This document shows positions 59,249 through 64,000 of a stretch of 64,000 bases of DNA, one piece after another. Made by a program: the position numbers and the translations under genes. Where the stretch lies: positions 144,704 through 208,703 of the forward strand of contig JANQGQ010000039.1 of assembly GCA_028277185.1 (NCBI GenBank), in the 5' to 3' direction. The stretch comes from Woeseiaceae bacterium. GTDB taxonomy: Bacteria; Pseudomonadota; Gammaproteobacteria; Steroidobacterales; Woeseiaceae. Each line of letters starts with the position of its first letter. Within the stretch, counting starts at the first letter, position 1. The notes below the pieces were generated by a model. That model ran no database searches, was not told the DNA's origin, and saw only the letters and a list, made by a program, of their open reading frames with translations.

Positions 59249-59766
59249 GAGCTGCCTCCGAGCAGCGGCACGAAATCCTCGAGCCAGATGGCCTCGGTCA
59301 GAGGGCCTAAATGCTTGTGCAGCACGATGCCGTCCTCGCTGATCAGAAAAGTTTCCGGCGCGCCGTAGACGCCCCAGTCCACTGCAACCCGGCCGTCTTC
59401 GTCGAATCCCGACGCAACGTAGGGATCGCCATAGCGGTCGAGCCAGCGCAGCGCGTCGGGGCGGCGGTCGCGCCAGTTTATGCCGTAGATCGGTATCTCG
59501 CCGGATTCGGCGAGATCCATCAGGAACGGGTGTTCCTCGCGACAGCCCACGCACCATGTCGCCCAGACGTTCACGAGTACGGCCTTACCCGAGTAGTCGG
59601 TGGAGCCGACACGATTTGCGGGGTCCTTGAGCCGCGGCAGATCGAACGTCGGTGCCGCCCTGTCGATGAACGTCGACGGCAGCTCGGACGGATCCCGCAG
59701 CAGACCGATGGAAAACACGACGATCAGAATGCCGATGACGAACAGCGGCGTGAGGTACCGGAACAC
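59245..59766 (-). CDS. ccmG: Thiol:disulfide interchange protein CcmG/DsbE
   Basis: A 173-residue membrane-anchored thioredoxin-like protein. One N-terminal helix (LFVIGILIVVFSIGLL), then the active site WATWCVGCREEHP, and IYGINWRDRRPDALRWLDRYGDPY and GVYGAPETFLIS as in CcmG. It passes reducing power to apocytochrome or CcmH. Its neighbours are ccmF (immediately before, stop-start adjacent) and ccmH. Confidence 0.96.
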   Translation of the reverse strand: MFRYLTPLFVIGILIVVFSIGLLRDPSELPSTFIDRAAPTFDLPRLKDPANRVGSTDYSGKAVLVNVWATWCVGCREEHPFLMDLAESGEIPIYGINWRDRRPDALRWLDRYGDPYVASGFDEDGRVAVDWGVYGAPETFLISEDGIVLHKHLGPLTEAIWLEDFVPLLGGSS

Positions 59767-61731
59767 CTAAACGGCCTCCGCCGCCTTACCGCTCAGCTTG
59801 CCTGCCCGCTCGCGCGCCGGGACGCGATAGCGCCGGTCGCTGGCGGCGATCGCGCCGCCCAGCGCCATGATCAGACAGCCCAGCCAGATGAAGCGAATCA
59901 TCGGCTTGTACTGGATTCTGACGCTCCAGGCGTCGTCGCTCAGCGGATCGCCGAGCGCGACGAAGAGATCCTTGTTCCAGAGCGCATGGATTCCCGCTTC
60001 CGTCATCCAGCTCTTCTGCACCTGATACTGGCGCTTCTGCGGCCGCACGGTGCCGACGTAACTGCCGGTATCCCGAATCTCGACGACGCCCTCGCGCGCG
60101 ATGTAGTTGGGTCCCTGCACGTCCCGCAGCTCGCGGAGCTCGAAGTCGTAACCGGCCACTTCGACATGGTCGCCGACCTTGAGCGCTCTGTCGGTCTCGA
60201 TGCCGTAGGCCGTCACCATCGTGACGCCGAGGGTGAACAGGCCCACACCGAAATGCGCCGTCGTCATGCCCACCATGGTGCGGGTCATGCCCGCACGGCC
60301 TTTCTCGCGCCGCCAGGCCCGGATCGGCTCGATCAGCGATGCCGCCATGATCCAGCCGGCCAGGGTAACGCCCACGAATACCATGATGCCAAAACTGCCG
60401 TACATCAGGCCGGGTACGGCGATGCCGAGCGCGAGCGCCGCGACGGCGGCCCACCTGAAGCGCCGCAGCCATCCTTCCGTCGGCTGCATGCGCCACGCAG
60501 AATGCATTCCTAAGCCGACCAGGAAGATCAGCGGCAGCATCGGGATGATGAAGGCCAGATCGAAGATCGGCGGCCCGACGGAGATCTTGCCGAGGCCGAA
60601 GATTTCGTAGAACAGCGGCGCAAGCGTCAGAACGAACACGAGCACCGCGGCGATGACGAACAGAATGTTGTTGAGCAGCAGGAAGGTCTCGCGCGAAACG
60701 GGCTTGAATCCCGCCTCCGAGTCCAGCGACGGCGCGCGCCAGGCATAGAGCACGAGCGCACTGATGACGACGACGCCAAGGAACGCGAGGATGAAGTACC
60801 CCCGCGTCGGATCGGTCGCGAACGCGTGCACCGAGACGATGATGCCCGAGCGGACCAGGAAAGTGCCGAGCAGGCTCAGCGAAAACGCGGCAATCGCGAG
60901 CAGCAGCGTCCAGCTCTTGAACAGGCCGCGCTTCTCGGTCACCGCCAGCGAGTGAATGAGCGCCGTGCCGACGAGCCAGGGCATGAAGGATGCGTTCTCG
61001 ACCGGGTCCCAGAACCACCAGCCGCCCCAGCCGAGTTCGTAGTAGGCCCACCAGCTGCCGAGCGCGATGCCGAGCGTGAGAAACAGCCAGGCAACCGTCG
61101 TCCACGGCCGCGTCCACTTGGCCCAGCGCTGGTCGAGGTCGCCGGACAACATAGCGGCGATCGCGAACGCGAAGGCCACCGAGAATCCGACGTAGCCGAC
61201 GTACAGCATCGGCGGATGGATCGCGAGGCCAGGGTCCTGCAGCAGCGGATTCAGATCCGCACCGTCGGGCGGCGCCGGCGACAGCCGCATGAACGGATTC
61301 GAGGTCAGGATCGTGAACAACAGGAAGCCGACTGACAGAAGCCCCAGAACGCTGATAACCCGCGCGGCAAACGGCTCGGGCAGGTTGTGGCTGAAACGGC
61401 CGACTGCGACGGTCCAGATCGCGAGGATCAGGATCCACAGGAGCAGCGATCCTTCGTGCGCGCCCCAGACTGCCGAGACCTTATAAAGCGTCGGCAAATC
61501 GAGCTGCGAGTTGTTCGCGACATAGGCAACCGAAAAGTCGCTTTGCAGGAACGCCCAGACCAGCGCCGCGAACGAGATCACGACAAAAAAGAACTGACCG
61601 TTGGCCGCGGTCCGCGCAACGGCCATCATGCGTGCGTCGTTGCGGTGCGCACCGATGAGGGGAACGATGCCCTGGGCGAGGGCCAGCGACAACGCGAGAA
61701 TCAGAGCGAACTGACCGATTTCGGGAATCAT
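59767..61731 (-). CDS. ccmF: Haem lyase CcmF
   Basis: A 654-residue polytopic haem lyase. The start MIPEIGQFALILALSLALAQG at 61731 (ATGA overlap with ccmE) matches the family; an upstream ATG at 61743 would add four residues. The WWD domain is GSWWAYYELGWGGWWFWDPVENASFMPWL. Conserved histidines stand in VWGAHEGSLLLWILIL and GTALIHSLAVTEKRG. It joins haem from CcmE to the CXXCH of apocytochromes. Confidence 0.97.
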   Translation of the reverse strand: MIPEIGQFALILALSLALAQGIVPLIGAHRNDARMMAVARTAANGQFFFVVISFAALVWAFLQSDFSVAYVANNSQLDLPTLYKVSAVWGAHEGSLLLWILILAIWTVAVGRFSHNLPEPFAARVISVLGLLSVGFLLFTILTSNPFMRLSPAPPDGADLNPLLQDPGLAIHPPMLYVGYVGFSVAFAFAIAAMLSGDLDQRWAKWTRPWTTVAWLFLTLGIALGSWWAYYELGWGGWWFWDPVENASFMPWLVGTALIHSLAVTEKRGLFKSWTLLLAIAAFSLSLLGTFLVRSGIIVSVHAFATDPTRGYFILAFLGVVVISALVLYAWRAPSLDSEAGFKPVSRETFLLLNNILFVIAAVLVFVLTLAPLFYEIFGLGKISVGPPIFDLAFIIPMLPLIFLVGLGMHSAWRMQPTEGWLRRFRWAAVAALALGIAVPGLMYGSFGIMVFVGVTLAGWIMAASLIEPIRAWRREKGRAGMTRTMVGMTTAHFGVGLFTLGVTMVTAYGIETDRALKVGDHVEVAGYDFELRELRDVQGPNYIAREGVVEIRDTGSYVGTVRPQKRQYQVQKSWMTEAGIHALWNKDLFVALGDPLSDDAWSVRIQYKPMIRFIWLGCLIMALGGAIAASDRRYRVPARERAGKLSGKAAEAV

Positions 61732-62204
61732 GACTGCCGGCACTCCTCGGGCGAGAGCGATGCGACGGCTTCCATCTTGTCCGCGGCGTGTTTGGCGAGT
61801 TGCTCGGCCACTTCCGGGGCCATGTACTCCTCGTCATGCTTGGCCATGATTTTCTCGGCCTTGAAGATGCCGTCGCCACCGAGCCTGCCATGGGCGACAA
61901 CCCCCTGCCCCTCGCGGAACAGGTCGGGCAGCACGCCGCTGTAGGCAACGGGCAGCTCGCAGCGCGTATCCGTCACGCGGAAATTGATTTCGAGGGAATC
62001 GAGTTCGCGCTTGACGCTGTCGTTGACGACCAGCCCGCCGATACGGAAATTGCGGTTCTCCGGATAATTGCCGGCGACGACGTCGGAGATCTCCACGAAG
62101 AACATCATATTGTCGCCGACGGCCCTGAATGCCAGCGCCGCGGCTACCGCGAGACCGGCCAGGGTCAGTCCGACGGCCAGCATCCGTTGCTGTCTCGGTT
62201 TCAT
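61728..62204 (-). CDS. ccmE: Haem chaperone CcmE
   Basis: A 158-residue periplasmic haem-binding protein, anchored by one helix (MLAVGLTLAGLAVAAALAFRAV). The haem-binding histidine is in the conserved MAKHDEEYMAPEV (LAKHDENY in E. coli). The OB-fold core is NFRIGGLVVNDSVKR and SGVLPDLFREGQGVVAHGRL. ATG at 62204 overlaps the ccmD stop. Confidence 0.96.
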   Translation of the reverse strand: MKPRQQRMLAVGLTLAGLAVAAALAFRAVGDNMMFFVEISDVVAGNYPENRNFRIGGLVVNDSVKRELDSLEINFRVTDTRCELPVAYSGVLPDLFREGQGVVAHGRLGGDGIFKAEKIMAKHDEEYMAPEVAEQLAKHAADKMEAVASLSPEECRQS

Positions 62205-62365
62205 GCTTTTTCCTCTGTAGCGCGAATCCGCATCGCCACATCGCGATAGATTTTGCGGTGACGCGCGCGCGTTCGCCATTCGTTTATTGCGAATACCAGC
62301 ATGGTCAGGCCGAAGCTAGACCACACGTAGGCCCCGTACTTGCCCATCGACAACGCTTCTTCCAT
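62201..62365 (-). CDS. ccmD: Haem exporter accessory protein CcmD
   Basis: A 54-residue protein with one membrane helix: MGKYGAYVWSSFGLTMLVFA, then the basic tail RTRARHRKIYRD. The sequence and position between ccmC and ccmE are diagnostic. It stabilises the CcmABC complex and the release of holo-CcmE. The ATG at 62365 shares its A with the stop codon of ccmC, and the stop overlaps the ccmE ATG. Confidence 0.95.
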   Translation of the reverse strand: MEEALSMGKYGAYVWSSFGLTMLVFAINEWRTRARHRKIYRDVAMRIRATEEKA

Positions 62366-63129
62366 CAGGCGTGCGCCCCTTCAGCCGCCATCATCTTCCG
62401 GACCCAGGCGGCCCGGCGCTCGCGAAACAGCACTTCGGTGCGCACGCGCCTGAGGAGCCAGCCGCCGAAAATCAGGGTGAAACCCAGCAGATTGACGAGC
62501 AGCGGCGCGAGCATGCCCTCGCTCATCCGCGGGCCTTCGTCGGTCAGGAGCGTCTGGCCCTGATGCAGCGAACTCCACCACTCGACCGAGTAGCGCACGA
62601 TCACGACGTTGACCACGCCGACGATTGCAAGCATCGCGCTGGCCTTGTCGGCTTTGGCCACGTCGTCGATCGCCGCGCGCAGCGCCATGTAACCGAAGTA
62701 GAGAAACAGGAGAACCAGCGCCGACATCATGCGCGGGTCCGCCCACTCGAACCACGTGCCCCACATCGGCTTGCCCCAGATCGCTCCGGTAGTCAGCGTG
62801 AGAAACGTGAAAGCCGCGCCGAGCGGCGCGGCGCTGGCGGCAACCGCATGGGCAAGCTTCATGCGCCAGATCAGGCCGATCGCGCCAGCGGTCGCCATGA
62901 CCATGTAGGCCATTTGCGACAGATAGGCCGACGGCACGTGGACGTAGATGATCCGGAACGCGTCGCCCTGCTGGTAGTCCTCGGGTGCGAGGAACAGGCC
63001 TTTCCACGTACCCCAGACGATCAGCAGAAAGCCGGGAATCATCAGCCACGGGCTCAAAGTGCCCGCAAGCTGGTAGACGTGCGGCGGGGAAGCGAAACGA
63101 TGAAAGAGGCGAGTCAGGTATTTCCACAT
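62365..63129 (-). CDS. ccmC: Haem transporter CcmC
   Basis: A 254-residue membrane protein with six helices. ATG at 63129 gives the usual start MWKYLTRLFHRFASPP. Conserved parts are GTWKGLFLAPEDYQQGDAFR, RIIYVHVPSAYLSQ (haem-ligand His), the Trp-rich loop PMWGTWFEWADPRMMS, and VEWWSSLHQGQTL with the second haem-ligand His. It presents haem to CcmE. It overlaps ccmD by 1 base. Confidence 0.97.
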   Translation of the reverse strand: MWKYLTRLFHRFASPPHVYQLAGTLSPWLMIPGFLLIVWGTWKGLFLAPEDYQQGDAFRIIYVHVPSAYLSQMAYMVMATAGAIGLIWRMKLAHAVAASAAPLGAAFTFLTLTTGAIWGKPMWGTWFEWADPRMMSALVLLFLYFGYMALRAAIDDVAKADKASAMLAIVGVVNVVIVRYSVEWWSSLHQGQTLLTDEGPRMSEGMLAPLLVNLLGFTLIFGGWLLRRVRTEVLFRERRAAWVRKMMAAEGAHA

Positions 63130-63140
63130 AGCGGCAGATT

Positions 63141-63839
63141 CTACTCGTTCGTCACACGTAATGCGGCAGCCGCGGCAAACGGCGCCAGACTCAGCGCACC
63201 GACCGCATACGCGGCGAGCGCCCACAAGCCCTGGGTGTACAGCTCCTCCCCGGCGGCCAGCGACACGGTGTTCGCGCCGAGGATGAGCACCGGCATCGCC
63301 AGCGGCAGCACGAGCAGGCTCAGCAGCGCCGTCCCGCGATGGAGGCCCACCGTCAGGGCGGCACCGATGGCGCCGAGCAGGCTCAGCACTATGGTGCCAA
63401 GAATCAGCGTGAGCATGAGTACGCCAATCACGTTTCCGGGCATCTGATAGGTTATGGCAAGAAGCGGTGACACCGCTACCAGCGGCACGCCGCTCGTCAG
63501 CCAGTGCGCAACGGTCTTGCCGAGTACGGTAAGCGGCAGCGGCTGCGGGCTGACGAGGAGCTGCTCCAGACTGCCGTCCTCGAGATCCGAGACGAACAGA
63601 CTGTTCAGGGACAGGAGCGTCGCGAGCAGCGCCGCGACCCAGAGGACGCCCGGGCCGGAAAACATGAGCTGCTCGCGGCTGGGACCGACCGCAAGCGGGA
63701 ACAGCGCCACCACCATGGCGAAGAAGAACAGCGGATTCAGCACGTCCCCGGGCCGTTTCCAGGCCAGCAGCAGGTCGCGCCGCGCCGTGGCAACAAAGGC
63801 CTCGGCGAGGCCGGGCAGTCTGCCTTCTGCGTCGGTCAT
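63141..63839 (-). CDS. ccmB: Haem exporter permease CcmB
   Basis: A 232-residue membrane protein with six helices, ABC permease of CcmABCD. ARRDLLLAWKRPGDVLNPLFFFAMVV and SLFVSDLEDGSLEQLLVSPQPL are the family's conserved segments. ATG at 63839 overlaps the ccmA stop (ATGA); an earlier in-frame start would intrude into ccmA. Confidence 0.97.
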   Translation of the reverse strand: MTDAEGRLPGLAEAFVATARRDLLLAWKRPGDVLNPLFFFAMVVALFPLAVGPSREQLMFSGPGVLWVAALLATLLSLNSLFVSDLEDGSLEQLLVSPQPLPLTVLGKTVAHWLTSGVPLVAVSPLLAITYQMPGNVIGVLMLTLILGTIVLSLLGAIGAALTVGLHRGTALLSLLVLPLAMPVLILGANTVSLAAGEELYTQGLWALAAYAVGALSLAPFAAAAALRVTNE

Positions 63840-64000
63840 GACAGGCTCAGGCGGCGGACCGTACCGCGAATCGATACGTCCTGATGCGCCGCCATCGCGC
63901 ACAAGCCGCCTGCCTCGACGTGCTCGCTGACGATGTCGAGGACAAGCTGGCGGCCGTCACGATCGAGGTTCGTGAACGGCTCGTCGACGAGCCACAACGG
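63836..64000 (-). CDS. ccmA: Haem exporter ATPase CcmA (C-terminal 54 residues; continues past the window)
   Basis: The visible end reads PLWLVDEPFTNLD, which is the Walker B and D-loop of an ABC ATPase, then the switch histidine in AMAAHQDVSIRG. This matches CcmA (LWILDEPFTA-like). The N-terminal part lies beyond base 64000. It powers the haem-release step in CcmC-CcmE and is the first gene of the visible operon. Confidence 0.93.
   Translation of the reverse strand, partial: PLWLVDEPFTNLDRDGRQLVLDIVSEHVEAGGLCAMAAHQDVSIRGTVRRLSLS

Noticed and set aside
1..64000. CRISPR arrays, tRNA/rRNA genes, prophage or transposase genes
   Set aside because: No regularly spaced repeats, clover-leaf sequences, or integrase/transposase motifs were seen in any gap or frame.

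Overview
The window is GC-rich (roughly two thirds G+C) and densely coded on both strands. It looks like a chromosomal segment of a free-living, aerobic Gammaproteobacterium, possibly marine. The support is a System I cytochrome c maturation operon, Fur-type sites with a TonB-dependent receptor and PepSY protein, two RND tripartite pumps, a bacterial voltage-gated sodium channel, an NSS sodium symporter, and Tat-exported redox enzymes. No rRNA, tRNA, CRISPR array, prophage or transposase gene was recognised. The genus cannot be named from the sequence.

Layout. 0-1.7 kb: end of an NSS symporter, a GNAT acetyltransferase, and a TetR-type repressor. 1.8-10.3 kb: an RND operon (adaptor lipoprotein, pump, outer-membrane factor) with ATGA overlaps, continuing into an LpxR-like lipid A deacylase. 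Its promoter carries two TetR-type palindromes. A PQQ-type sugar dehydrogenase lipoprotein follows. 10.3-17.8 kb: an iron-responsive block with three Fur-like sites, holding a TonB-dependent receptor, two small membrane proteins, a PepSY membrane protein, a YbaN protein and two unknown exported proteins. 17.9-24.6 kb: an outer-membrane barrel, then a stress set (HemG-like flavodoxin, Tat-exported Acg-family nitroreductase, Hsp20, tandem Usp), an alpha/beta hydrolase, a ferritin-like protein and an orphan Rap1a/Tai-like protein.

24.7-32.9 kb is the most coherent accessory system. A well-formed sigma-54 promoter with upstream inverted repeats drives a 77-residue unknown protein, a HlyD-type adaptor, an ABC ATPase, two FtsX-type permeases, a sigma-54-dependent response regulator, a histidine kinase with almost no periplasmic loop, and a small membrane protein. 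It appears to encode its own control circuit and resembles, in architecture, the Bce-type transporter-sensor modules of Firmicutes. 32.9-37.1 kb: a second RND pump and adaptor, with a run of 14 A in the pump's 3' end.

37.3-51.7 kb: htpX behind a sigma-32-like promoter, a NaChBac-type sodium channel, an IorAB-type molybdenum hydroxylase, PrsW, a fatty acyl-AMP ligase fused to a carrier domain, DUF3108, a PadR/membrane/TonB cluster, a charged-repeat exported protein, pirin, YcaQ and a PNPOx-fold protein. 51.75-51.98 kb holds two large hairpins sharing an identical 35-nt core in opposite orientation but with unrelated, self-complementary arms. 52-57.6 kb: PhoD, RidA, a sterol-desaturase-family protein, a PLP decarboxylase and FluC/CrcB. 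57.6-64 kb: ccmABCDEFGHI on the minus strand, running off the window in ccmA, with a 165-bp MITE-like palindrome between ccmH and ccmI.

All functional calls come from reading motifs and family resemblance. No database search was run.
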